Origin: Lutraria lutraria
Taxonomy: Eukaryota > Mollusca > Bivalvia > Venerida > Mactridae
NCBI GenBank assembly: GCA_964023205.1
Contig: OZ026836.1
Location: forward strand, 1,929,501 to 1,993,500
DNA: 64,000 nt
Direction of reading: 5' to 3'
The position numbers were made by a program, and so were the translations under genes. The notes beneath the pieces were generated by a model. It was not told where the DNA came from, ran no database searches, and saw nothing but the letters and a program-made list of their open reading frames with translations. How positions within the stretch are numbered: position 1 is the first letter of the stretch; each line of letters starts with the position of its first letter. Shown here piece by piece: positions 1 to 11,167 of this stretch.

Positions 1-1559
1 AAGAAATCACCCAGTAAAAATATACACAATGTCACTTCTCAAGCAATATTATATATATTTTTCATTTCACAAAAACAAGAAAATGAAGCAACATTTATTT
101 AACATTCATGAGCAATATGATTACAAATATTTGTCAGAAATGATACTATGACTGGTCGGATAGAGGAGGCTGTGTTGCTGCTAACTTTCTCAAATTGTTC
201 AATTACATTACATGACTGAAGTCTGCCTGTTAGTTGTATAATAGTCGCTAGAAGATGAATTTCATTTCATTTTACGAAGTTTAAAACAACCAGGAGACCA
301 TATGCCGGGGGTGATCTATTGGACTTCAACTTCAATGGTGCATGGTACTTGGCAAAATCTACGCTTATTATTTAAAACAAAGTGACCTCTAAATAATGAT
401 CACCTGTCAATAAAGGTCACACGTTGTCTTTCGATCACAGGTTTCACATTTCATAAGAACAAGCAAATGAAGCAACATATATAAAATATTCTACAATATA
501 TATGCGATGTCTATATTCATTCTGTAAAAGCTGAAAAATCAGTATTTTGCAGTTTAATTATTAGACTTTGGAGACACTTTCTTTTATTTTAATCTACAAA
601 TCTGCTATAAACATTTATTCGAGATCATCGTGTTTTATTACTATTTGCATAAATGTATGATAGTACATGTATTGGTTTGTGTAATTTAACAGTATTTTAA
701 TCAATCCAATAGCTTTGATGCGTTACACCAGGACTGGTTATGTAAATTGAATCATATTTCAGTTTTAAGTGAGCACATCTTTCAGAGTTGGTAAATTTAG
801 CAACATTTACGCTGAAACATGAAATATACCAGAGACGTATAATACGTCGCTGAATATACGAATAATTGTTTTATTGTGGCAAAGAAAAAAATGGTGTGAA
901 TATTAATTAGTTTATCATATCTAATTATGCTGTCCGTAAAGGAGCTCATGACTATGTGTGCAGAGTTTATAATTAAGGTTGGATATGAATTAATGGCGGT
1001 CAGCAACATGGATCAGTATAATTAATAGTGTTAATGTCTATATCCTGTCACATCTAACGCGTATCACACACGTATATATCTATAAGTTCACGACTGTCTC
1101 ACAATTATGATTTATAAATGGTATCATTATTGCTCCTATCACGACCTCTGATTGATGACGAATTTTGAAAGTCACCAATGTATACTAAGATTTCTTTATC
1201 TCATTGTCATGTTTTCCCTACCACGTGTACACTATACAGCAGAACTTATAACTTTCGGAAATCACAACAAAATCATTAAATTCGAACGTTTTGAAAAATT
1301 ATATTCGTTGTGTATAACTGAGAATGTTAACGTAAAAATAATATGCGCATTATTTCTTATAACTTTGATTTTAGGAAGTGCTGGTAAAAGCACGACATAT
1401 CAAATATGTTTTACAAAATGACCATCGGGACGTATTTTCTTGTTGTGTTACCATGAGAGAGATGTTCTTAAAAGAACATAATTACTTAATGAAATGGTTC
1501 ATTATTATGCAAGTAAACGTAATATTTGTGTTAAACAATCTACCACAAGAGCAGCAGTG
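1..1559. other. AT-rich intergenic sequence, no gene seen
   Basis: No coding signal. Positions about 365-450 resemble the 169-bp element at 63476-63644 (shared GACCTCTAAATAA and CACCTGTCAATAAAGG), so a decayed copy of that MITE lies here. Confidence 0.4.
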
Positions 1560-2280
1560 TTATGAGAATAAGGTCGTTTCCCTGTGTATTATATAGCTGC
1601 GGCAAAACGCAGTATTGCATATTGGGTTAACATTTTAAATATGCCAGATCACAAACTTGTCAAACAATGTTATACTATGTTGTTGATTTTTTATCAGAAT
1701 GGAAAAAGTAATTGGACTACAAGAATCAAAGTTTTACTCAGTACAAATGGCTTTGGTAACATCTGGAACAACCAGAGAGAGGCAAATAAAAATGAATATG
1801 CTTCTCAAACCGTGAATTTGTGAATAGACTAATGTATCAATATAGACAAAACTGGCACGAAATACATTGGCAATAGTAAAAAAAATAGAATCCTATAATT
1901 TGTTTAAATTTGAACTAAGACATGAATTTTATCTTTCAGTACTATCAGTTCGTAAATTTAGAAATGCTTTGGCTAAACTTCGTACATCGTCTCATGATCT
2001 TGTCATCGGGAAGGGAAGATATAATAACATACCACCGCATGAGCGTATATGTAAAATGTGTGAAACTATGGTATAAACGGAATACCATTTTGTTTTAATC
2101 TGCCCTTTATACGTTGATCTTAGAAGGCAATTTGTACCGCCTAAATACTACGAACACCCTACAATTCACAACTTTAATATATTAATGAGTTCACAGTCAG
2201 AGAACCTAATCAGCAGTCTTGCAAAATTTGTATATTATATTTTTGAATTAAGGAAACAAAATCTAATGATTAACAATTAA
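1560..2280 (+). pseudogene. Remnant of a non-LTR retrotransposon (LINE) ORF2 C-terminus
   Basis: Frame 1 (to 1823) reads NWTTRIKVLLSTNGFGNIW, and a second frame (1867-2280) reads ALAKLRTSSHDLVIGKGRY, ERICKMC, then a stop (2074-2076), then TEYHFVLICPLYVDLRR. These match the region downstream of reverse transcriptase in many mollusc LINEs: the NW...GFG..W motif, then R.SSH.L.IE.GR, then CxxC...EYHFVL.CPLY. At least one frameshift and one stop break it. No reverse-transcriptase core is present in the window. Confidence 0.65.
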
Positions 2281-2970
2281 AATGTTTGTATATATGTCTG
2301 TATTTATATATGAAAAAGTGTACACAAGTATGTGAGCATATATGTACATATATGTATAAATAAGATTGTATATTCAACATAATTATGTATCTATATTGAG
2401 GTCACATCAGTACAAGTACTCCAATAGATTAAGAATTAAATTAGTTTTATATTTTGTGTAACATAAGTGCATACTTTTATGTATATAGATATACAAGTAA
2501 TATAAATAAGTTGTACTAGTCATACATGTTAAGTAATTATAATTGCTGGCCAATATCAATAAACTCTTTGTCATTGCCATTGTCATAATAAGTTCAATGT
2601 ACAAAGTACATAGTTTCATATACATACATACATACATAAGGCCGGTATCTCATAGTTCTGTGATCCCGTTATCCGCGAGGGCCTTTTCCATCAGTTCGCG
2701 TCCATTGTCCATATAATCGCGCGATATTCTTTCTTTCTGTGATTCAGCCTACTACATTGTATTTCAACAAATAATAGAAACGATTCCGAAAACTTTCAGA
2801 TTTGTTATGTTTCAAATTACACAATTTCCCAAGGGCCAATTGATCAACGCACTAGTAGCGTAGGGCTTTTGCAACGGACATTCATTATTTTTCACTTTGA
2901 AACGCCGTTTTTCAACATTTTTTCAGTTACATACAAGGCATCAGATTCACCAATATCCAGTTTTGCTGTG
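2281..2970. other. Intergenic sequence, no gene seen
   Basis: AT-rich, with runs of TATA/CATA repeats near 2285-2360 and 2620-2640. Positions 2640-2720 are GC-richer but without a recognisable gene or splice signal. Confidence 0.3.
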
Positions 2971-3739
2971 CAGTGTTCTAACCAGTACATCAGTGTTCTA
3001 ACCAGTACATCAGTGTTCTAACCAGTACATCAGTGTTCTAACCAGTACATCAGTGTACTAACCAGTACATCAGTGTTCTAACCAGTACATCAGTGTTCTA
3101 ACCAGTACATCAGTGTTCTAACCAGTACATCAGTGTACTAACCAGTACATCAGTGTTCTAACCAGACATCAGTGTTCTAACCAGTACATCAGTGTTCTAA
3201 CCAGTACATCAGTGTACTAACCAGTACATCAGTGTTCTAACCAGTACATCAGTGTTCTAACCAGTACATCAGTGTACTAACCAGTACATCAGTGTTCTAA
3301 CCAGTACATCAGTGTTCTAACCAGTACATCAGTGTACTAACCAGTACATCAGTGTTCTAACCAGTACATCAGTGTTCTAACCAGTACATCAGTGTTCTAA
3401 CCAGTACATTAGTGTACTAACCAGTACATCAGTGTTCTAACCAGTACATCAGTGTTCTAACCAGTACATCAGTGTTCTAACCAGTACATCAGTGTACTAA
3501 CCAGTACATCAGTGTTCTAACCAGTACATCAGTGTTCTAACCAGTACATCAGTGTTCTAACCAGTACATCAGTGTTCTAACCAGTACATCAGTGTACTAA
3601 CCAGTACATCAGTGTTCTAACCAGTACATCAGTGTTCTAACCAGTACATCAGTGTACTAACCAGTACATCAGTGTTCTAACCAGACATCAGTGTTCTAAC
3701 CAGTACATCAGTGTTCTAACCAGTACATCAGTGTACTAA
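2971..3739. repeat. 20-bp minisatellite, about 38 copies
   Basis: Tandem array of CAGTGTTCTAACCAGTACAT. A TTC-to-TAC variant (GTGTACTA) recurs every two to five units. Two units lack the same T (ACCAGACATC at 3161 and 3680) and are 519 bp apart, i.e. 25 normal units plus one 19-bp unit. Confidence 0.95.
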
Positions 3740-4239
3740 CTTACCATTCCACAACTTCTCCATCTGTGGATGGAAATTTACATTATTGTAAAATTTTCAT
3801 GGAATGGGAAATTCCAGACGAGGGCACTAACCATATGACCGTATCTTTCACATTGTAACTGTTCTTGAATTCAATAAGGCTTATTCATGAGTATTCTACC
3901 ATTTCTCGGATTTTTTCTAGAGAGATAAGCTTGTTTTTAGCCATCTTGTCTGTTCAATACCTTGTCAAAATTCGTCTACCTCGTGCGTATTTATATACGA
4001 ACACGGACGAATGGTAAAGGCCCTTCATATTTTTACCTGAGCAATATTTTACGTCATGATCACGGTCATGAATCTCGTTTTATTGGAAAAGAGTCTCCTT
4101 TCAACCAAATGTGTGGTTCCATAATTTCTTTATGTGGCGGCATTAATTCGATTAAACCGATTGCGAAACATTGTTCTTACCATTGCATCTAACCGAACTG
4201 GCCAGTGAAATTTGGCGGGAGAAGCGCACGAGCTGCAAC

Positions 4240-4400
4240 TGACTGGTACCTGTTCCTTTGATACATTTAGCTACTCGCATGCGCGTTGGTATACTCACTG
4301 GAGCCGGTAAAGAGCTGCAGCCGGCCATATTTGATGTAAAACTAATTGAAGCTGGATGCAGTCATATGAAGACCATTGAATTATTATACAACTTGTTAGG
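4240..4400 (+). promoter_or_regulatory. Possible promoter and non-coding 5' exon
   Basis: This is a short GC-richer, low-repeat segment. It has an NRF1-like site (TCGCATGCGCG, 4274-4284) and ends at a plausible donor (TTAG|GTATGA near 4400). It could be the 5' end of the zinc-finger gene, whose ATG exon begins at an acceptor 11.6 kb downstream. It could equally serve a minus-strand gene, since the complement around 4190 reads ATG followed by GTAAGA. Inference only. Confidence 0.22.
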
Positions 4401-4741
4401 TATGATTACTTCAAATTATTGTTTTCTTTTATAAATGATGATAAAACTAAAAGGCCAATGCCAGCTTCGGCAGCCATCCGACACGAGATAAGACTACTTG
4501 ACATCGCTAATTTGATGTCTGATATGTGACAACATTTTACATTTTATAACAGAATCATCAATATCGAAATTGCTTTACACGATTGGCCTATAGAGTAACA
4601 CATTGCATTTGAAACAAAAATACAAAAATACTTTTCTGTCAAGCAGAACTTTGTTCCTGTTCTGTTTAAAATATTTGACTTGGGAATTTAGTCAAACAGG
4701 CGGTGTCCGATCAATTAACTATTAGTAAGTTCGGTTTGACC

Positions 4742-4874
4742 TAGTCCAACTAATTAGACTGCTTTGTGACGGCGAGACATTTTTCGACTTGGCTCCGTCA
4801 CGCACATGAGAGGATGGCCCTTCCGAATTCGTTCACGAAAATCGGCCAACCGGAAAGACGAATTAGTAGGGCTA
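4742..4874. mobile_element. MULE-like MITE, short copy with 9-bp target duplication
   Basis: Begins TAGTCCAACTAATT and ends AATTAGTAGGGCTA (imperfect inverted ends), flanked by GGTTTGACC at 4733-4741 and 4875-4883. The internal part is deleted relative to the copy at 5056. A 9-bp duplication fits Mutator-like elements. Confidence 0.8.
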
Positions 4875-5055
4875 GGTTTGACCAATCTTGACCAAACTTG
4901 GTATGAAGTATTCTTAAATGAAAAGCTATCATTGGGATTGTATTTGGGGTCTGTGGTCAAGGTCACTGTTACTAAACATAGAAAATAAGTGTCCATTCAA
5001 TAACTTATGTTTGGAATGACCAATGTTGACTAAACTGGGTGTTCAGAATCCTTGC

Positions 5056-5834
5056 TAGTCCAACTAATTAGACTGCTTTGTGATGGCGAGACATTTTTTC
5101 GACTTGGCTCCGTTCCGCACAGTCTAACAAAGATCAGCATATTTGTGTGCAGAAAATCCCCAATTAAAAACGCGTTGGGCCCGATAACTACAATATCTGT
5201 GACCAAAGTGAACCATTCCGTGGGTAGAAAACATGTTTCTATACTCATCTGAGTATAAATTATTCCAACATACCTTTTCTGAAAGATTCATTAATGATTT
5301 GTTTCTCCCCACTATTTCCCAGCTGAAAACGAAACTGGCGTAATGGTGGTAAAATGCCGGTGTCATGGTAAATATTGCCTACTCTTAAAAATTGCTTCGC
5401 AATAATTTAAGTACAAGTGTAAATAAGCTGGCATGTCAACGAAACAGTGGCAAGATAAACTTAAATTGACTTTCGTTAACTCACAAGTATGCACGCATTA
5501 TAAAGATCGATTAAGAATTAAACTATCTGACTGTAGTTTAAATTTATACAATTTATACAGTGTGGAACTGGATGTGGCTAAAGTACGTTCATACCGTTTT
5601 TTTCACGCAACATAAAATTTTAAGTTTAATATTTAAAATTTTACATTTGACAGAGATTTTTTGAAGCACATTCACGCAGATTATTAATATTCGTATCAAA
5701 TTAAGTAAGTCATGCAAGCTACTGAAGAATTTGGACGTAATTTTAATTTCCGCACATAACTATGCAGATGTTTGTAGGCTTTCCAAATTCGTTCACAAAA
5801 ATCGGCCAACCGGAAAGCCGAATTAGTAGGGCTA
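5056..5834. mobile_element. MULE-like MITE, long copy with 10-bp target duplication
   Basis: Same ends as the copy at 4742. Flanked by GAATCCTTGC at 5046-5055 and 5835-5844. A related unoccupied host sequence (GGCAACCTTGCATGAAAGC, near 6328) shows that the sequence is continuous without the element. No transposase. Confidence 0.82.
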
Positions 5835-5844
5835 GAATCCTTGC

Positions 5845-7190
5845 ATGAAAGCTTTGCTTTGGATTGTATTTGGGGTCAGTTGGGTCAAGGTCACTATACT
5901 AAAAATAGGAAATCAGTTTTCAGAGAATAATGCAGTCTTCACGAAAAACTTTTTTAAGCACTGGACATTCGGTCCAGTGAAAATGCAAACTTTACTGGAC
6001 CGAATGAACTTTTAGTGGACCGAAATGAGAATACACAAGATTCTATATGATTTGGCTGTATGTCATATTTTTGGAAGTTGATTCAAACATTTCATTTATT
6101 TTGTTCTGAAAAATGGTAAAATTATCACTGAAAACTTTACTGGACCTTCGGACCATTGACCTTTTCAAATTTACTGGACCTATGGCCATTTTGGTGGCCT
6201 CGGTCCAAGGTCTGGTGCTAAATTCGAAGACTGTAATGTAATCAAGGATTAAGATAATGCGATGATCAGTTTCCGGTCAATTACTTAAGTTTGGAATTAC
6301 TAATCTTGACTAAACTGGGTATTTGGCAACCTTGCATGAAAGCTTAGCTTGGAATTGTATTTGGGGTCAGTTTGGTCATGGTTACTGTTACTAAATATAG
6401 AAAGTCAGTTTCCGCTAATAACTTAATTAAGGATTTAGACATTGCGATGAAATTTTGTGTGGAGGTAGCTGACATAGCTTGGGATTGTATTCTATGCCAG
6501 TAGGTAAAAGGTCTGTGTTAACTTATTAGTCACACTGGAAACTGAACCACTGATGAAGCCTTAGCGAAGATTTCTAGAGTACTGTGGTATTAAAGCCCTT
6601 GAAAACCTGGCACTGCCACGTTTCTTGTTAATTTTCAATAACACATTCTTTTTTCCGTTAATTACTACAATATCTGATATGTACTTAAATCTGCCATATT
6701 CAGCTTCATTTCGGTACCAAATTTGTCTTATTTTACAAATTAATAAAGAAGTTATGACTGGATCCGTTACACCCTATTATTTCCCCTATATATTCTATTT
6801 TTGATCCGGATCCATGGGATCTGCATTTTACACCTGGCCGTAAAAGGTGTTTAACGATGATACGCAGTGATTTTTTTCAGGATTTTGTGAATGCTCTGGT
6901 AACCGTCAAAATTGTGAAAAATTAGCATTGTTTCCCTAAAATTGTGACAAAGATTGCCCACACTTGTGAAATACTGTCTAAAATTGTGAAAATAGAAACA
7001 TATATTAAAATCAACCAAAAATAGATCGTCTGACATCCTTTGGCTGCTGTTTTTGTCAATGCTTTCTAGTAATAAGCTGAATTGCACAACGTAACTGGCA
7101 TCCGGTAAAATCCATGTTGTTTGCCATAATTTGTTGATATTGACAAGTGATTTACAGGAGTCCTTGAATTCAATATTCTTAATTTTCTTT
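5845..7190. other. Old interspersed repeats, no gene seen
   Basis: Three diverged copies of a unit containing TTGTATTTGGGGTCAGTTGG and GGTCAAGGTCACTGTTACT occur near 4880-4980, 5850-5900 and 6295-6410. Around 5960-6225 is a low-complexity stretch repeating 'TTTACTGGACC' in varied forms. Nothing coding is supported. Confidence 0.35.
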
Positions 7191-7528
7191 ATTATACCCC
7201 CAGATATCAAATATATGGGGGCTATATTGGAACACGCTTGACGGTCGCCGGTCGGTCGGTCTGTGCGTCTGTAGACACAATTTGTCCCGAGAATTTCTCA
7301 GCAACTACTCACAGGATTTCAATGAAACTTCACAGAAGTCATCAGTAGTAAGCCTAGTTGTGCATGCTTAAAGCATTTTTTGTTTGGATTAATTTTCACT
7401 GAGTTATAGCCCTTTGTTGTTTTTATACACTATATTCAATAGGCAAATTTTGTCCTGACTATTTCTCAGCAACTATTCACAGGATTTCAATGAAACTTCA
7501 CAGAAGTGGTCTGTAGTAAGCCTTAGGG
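7190..7528 (+). mobile_element. Hairpin-headed element (ATACCCCC type), truncated
   Basis: Starts with the inverted pair TATACCCCCAG/ATGGGGGCTATA, followed by GGTCGCCGGTCGGTCGG, then two diverged tandem units (AATTTCTCAGCAACTACTCA and ATTTCTCAGCAACTATTCA, about 170 bp apart). It is interrupted at 7529 by a sequence starting TAGGGCTGCAACGATTCG (hAT-like terminus) whose right end is not found. Confidence 0.5.
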
Positions 7529-7865
7529 CTGCAACGATTCGGGTACCCTACGGTTCGGTTCGAATTCAGATATAACCTTCTCGATTATCGAATATTCGAT
7601 TCGAATATCTACATCAATAGACTACATAAATTAACATAGGATTTTTTTAACCTGGCCCCAGTTTCACAAAAAAATACGTTTTTACTCAAATTTCTTTTTA
7701 CTCAACTTATTTATTAGATCATACATTTCTATTGTTCTGTTGTATGCAATTAGAAAAAGTTACAAGGTTGGTCTAACAACAGTTTCCCACAATTGAAACA
7801 ATTTACCAATTGTATACTTTCTGGTCAAAGACATAAGGTTTCTAAGTAAAGAAAAACACCAGAGT

Positions 7866-8150
7866 TCATTTTTAGCTCACATGTCACAAAGTGACAAAGT
7901 GAGCTATAAGGATCACTCTCCGTCTGGCGTCCGGCGTCGTGCGGTGTGCGTCGTGCGTCGTCAAACTTTTTGTTGTGACCACACTAGGGGCCACATTTTG
8001 GGCTCAATTTTAGCAAAACTGGGTCAGAACGTTAATATCAACAAAATCTCGGAATTCATGGTCCGGACGAGTGAAAATCGGCTGCGGTCGTCCAATAGGA
8101 CGAGCAGCTTTTTTCCCTATAAAGCCAATATAAAAAATCAATGAAAAATA
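7866..8150 (+). mobile_element. AGCTCAC hairpin-headed element, 5' part only
   Basis: TTTTTAGCTCAC...GTGAGCTATAAGGATC forms the same terminal hairpin as the copies at 9416 and 45742, followed by GTCTGGCGTCCGGCGTCG. The 3' hairpin is missing. Confidence 0.55.
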
Positions 8151-8481
8151 CTTTCTTGTAGCGGAAAAACGATACGAAATGTCTGTTCAAAATTTCTTGT
8201 TTGACAGATGAAAAAAATAGCCATGACACCGGTTTGGAGTAAATGCCGCTCGCCAGGTTCTCTCCGTGAGCCTTTGAGAAATCTATGGAGGTACTTAATA
8301 TTAATACTCGATTAGCCGGTTCTTGATACCTGTAAAACGGCCCCGTCTGGCATTTATCCAGACTGTTCTCCGGATGTTTATCAATTATCAGTTTGCTGTC
8401 GTCTGTTTCAATTACATATTCAGTTAATCAGCTGTCTTTAACTCCATTCTTACCTGATACATTTATTGTGACAGCTTACAA

Positions 8482-8766
8482 CAGGGATTTTTTTGGGGCG
8501 ATTTTATAGCCGAAATTCGGTCATATTCCCAATGAAAATAGTATCTTTTTTTCCAATTCACAGACAAAAATTCTCAAGTTCATTAACATCACTATTGGTA
8601 GTAAATACCTTATTTGGCTACTGTTTTATGTGTAAATAAGTAGAATAAGTTGAACATTGCAAAAATTGTAGTTATGCATTTTTTCCCAATTTTGATTAAA
8701 ACACCGCGAAAATTCCCAATCCCAAGGGTATGGGTCATATTCCCAAAATACCGAGAAAAAACCCTG
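8482..8766. mobile_element. CAGGG...CCCTG hAT-like MITE
   Basis: Ends CAGGGATTTTTTT and AAAAAACCCTG, an inverted pair typical of hAT-derived MITEs. The interior repeats TTCCCAAT motifs. The flanks show no exact 8-bp duplication, so the class rests on the termini alone. Confidence 0.5.
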
Positions 8767-10037
8767 TACAATCTTTAATCATGCATTACTAAGACATTGT
8801 AACTGTCAATAATAAAGTTGTTAATTGGCAACCTTGAAGAGTTGTAAGATAGTGTAATGTCATGATGTCATCCAATGCTCCAGAAATGTACTACATTAGG
8901 TTGTATATTCAGCTGTTTAAATGATCAAAAAGACTCAGTAAGTGTTTGTATTACTATTATATACATTTACTGTTTAAGTGCTTGTTTAATTTACCACTAG
9001 TGGTAGGATGAGTGACATCAAGGGCAGGACAAGTGGGTTTTATATGTAACTCGTCCTGCAGGACGAGTGACCCTCAAAATATTTTTCGTGCCCTGGGAGC
9101 TCTTCCTTCATTACCATGTACACTGTTCTCATTAGGCACATTTCAGGGTCAGACACATCTGTACTAGACACCTCATCGTCTGGTACATGCAAACTTGAAC
9201 AGTTATTCTGAATTGCTTTCTTAATTGAAAGTTTAGTTGCTTCAGTTTGACCCTCTGACTCTTAATGACGCTTGATCATTGACTTTTGGATATTTGTTAT
9301 ACCTTCTGTGGCCCAGACAGTTTTCATGCCAAATTCTTGACACAATTTACGATTTAGTTTTCTACTTCTACTTACAATTTGGAGACAGTGTACAGTGACT
9401 GCCACAACGATAAGATTTTTAGCTCACCTGATTCATCAGGTGAGCTTTTAGGATCGTTGAATGTCCGGCGTCCGGCCACAATTAGTTTGTTTACACTCTA
9501 GCATCCGCAGCTCTTAACAAATCGTGATTAAACTTGCTCACAATGTATATGGCCACAAGGCCTAAATTAAAAGATTGTTTGTTTGCCGCTGCCGGCCGAC
9601 CGGACAAAAATCCGCCGGTCCAAAAAAATTTTTTACTAAAAAAATAATGCATTTTTTTTTTATTACTTAAGTGTAATATTTCTTTCGTGAATCTAAGTCA
9701 AATGCTATTTGGTTTCTTCGACACACGTGCCTACACTTGTATATTTGACATCCTTTATTCTGTCGACAACCCATAAGCACGTGATTGGCGATGTCGCGAG
9801 AATTAAGTAAATCTTAACATGATACTAATTTCTCACCAATAACAGCGTTATTCACACATTATTTAATTGCACTGTTGTGAACAAATTATTACCTGATAAG
9901 TGTGAAAAATTAGCATTGACATAAATTATTAAGTGTTGAGAACTTAATAGTACGGAGTTGATGAGCTTTAATTAATCTGTCAGCTTTCGTATATTATTGC
10001 GCGAAATAATATAACATGTAAACAGTGGACTGGTTTT

Positions 10038-10592
10038 TGTCGAGCCCGCCTGCGGTGAGCTCGACTTAGTCGCCACAATGGCGGTTGCGTGTCTGTACGT
10101 TAGTTAGTTAGTGAGTGAGTTAGTTAGTGTGTCCGTCCGGATCCTTGTCCGGGCTGTATCTCCCTTATGCATTGAAACTTTTTAAGATAACTTGGCATAA
10201 TTGTAAAACACTATGAGGCGGTGTGCAGTGCATAAGATCAAGGTCTCTAGCTCAAAGGTCAAGGTCACACTTAGAGGTCAAACATAAAAAATAATCATTA
10301 TACACCTTGTCAGGGCTGTGTCTCCCTTATGCATTGAATGATTTAAAAATGACTTGCCATAATACAATGCGATTTTTATAGGTCAAAGGTCAAGATTACA
10401 CATTCGGTCAAATATATTTTCCTTGTCTGGGCTGTAACTTCTGTTTGCATTCAAGGATTTTTAAATAAATTGGTATAAAAGTTCACTTCAATGAAATGAT
10501 GTGTCATGAATATCACCCATACTTGTAGTTCAAAGGTCAAGATCACAAGCTGGCGAAACAGGGGCTCGACATGTTGCCCTTGGGCTTCTAGT
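10038..10592 (+). mobile_element. Helitron/Helentron-like insertion with documented empty site
   Basis: The 5' end TGTCGAGCCCGCC...GGTGAGCTCGAC forms a terminal hairpin. The core contains two to three units of about 165 bp (GGGCTGTATCTCCCTTATGC, GGGCTGTGTCTCCCTTATGC). The 3' end is hairpin GCCCTTGGGC followed by TTCTAG. The sister element has uninterrupted GGTTTTATTGATTAGAGC (complement of 13831-13848), so the insertion left no target duplication beyond ambiguous Ts. Confidence 0.75.
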
Positions 10593-11125
10593 ATTGATTA
10601 GAGCACCGAGCTACATAGGTAAAATGAGAAACTGCGACTCGGTCTTAATTCTCGCCCTGGTACTCGATATATAAAACACTAAAAATAGACATATTAATCT
10701 CGCCCTGTACGCATATGTAAAACATGGCTACACAGTTTACAAAATCGCTTAGCAATTCACCGGTTTTCTACATATTTACTTCAAGAATGGGATTTCCTAC
10801 TTCACAAAATACAATCAAATGCCTGGATTTCTGTCCGTCTTGGCAGACAGATTTTGTAAGTGTAAACTTATCATGCGACTGTTTTCGGAAAATGAACGGT
10901 CAACAAAAAGGGAAAGTAGAAGAAACATTCACAATAAATATCATTTTAGCTATTAGAGAGTCGGCTTCAGACGTTCGCGAATCACCATGACCCTTAGCGA
11001 TCAAAGATTACCGTCTGATAAAAAGTCCTAAAACGCGATGAATAGCGACATTGCGGTGATTCGCGTTTTTTCAAGATCGATGCCGCGAAGAAAATCGCGG
11101 CTACGGGTGATAAATTGCCAATTAC

Positions 11126-11167
11126 CAAGGACTTATATACATACATATGTATGTATGTAAGTCCTTG
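11126..11167. mobile_element. 42-bp palindrome flanked by a 7-bp target duplication
   Basis: CAAGGACTTATATACATACA and its near-perfect complement make up the whole insert. Exact CAATTAC copies flank it (11119-11125 and 11168-11174). The sister copy lacks the palindrome at the corresponding point (complement near 13272-13285). Confidence 0.7.

Noticed and set aside
2971..3739. CRISPR array
   Set aside because: Direct tandem repeat without spacers in a eukaryotic sequence; it is a minisatellite.
3962..4192. 76-codon plus-strand open frame
   Set aside because: No recognisable domain, no ATG start, and no supporting splice signals; left as non-coding.
4806..5252. Open frames on both strands near 4.8-5.3 kb
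   Set aside because: Coincide with the MULE-like MITE copies and repeat between them; not genes.
6851..7210. 119-codon minus-strand open frame
   Set aside because: Lies in old repeats, low-complexity AT-rich composition, no family resemblance.
7530..7860. Complete hAT element starting TAGGGCTGCAACG
   Set aside because: Only the left terminus is recognisable; no right terminus or target duplication was found, so it is mentioned only as a damaged insertion.
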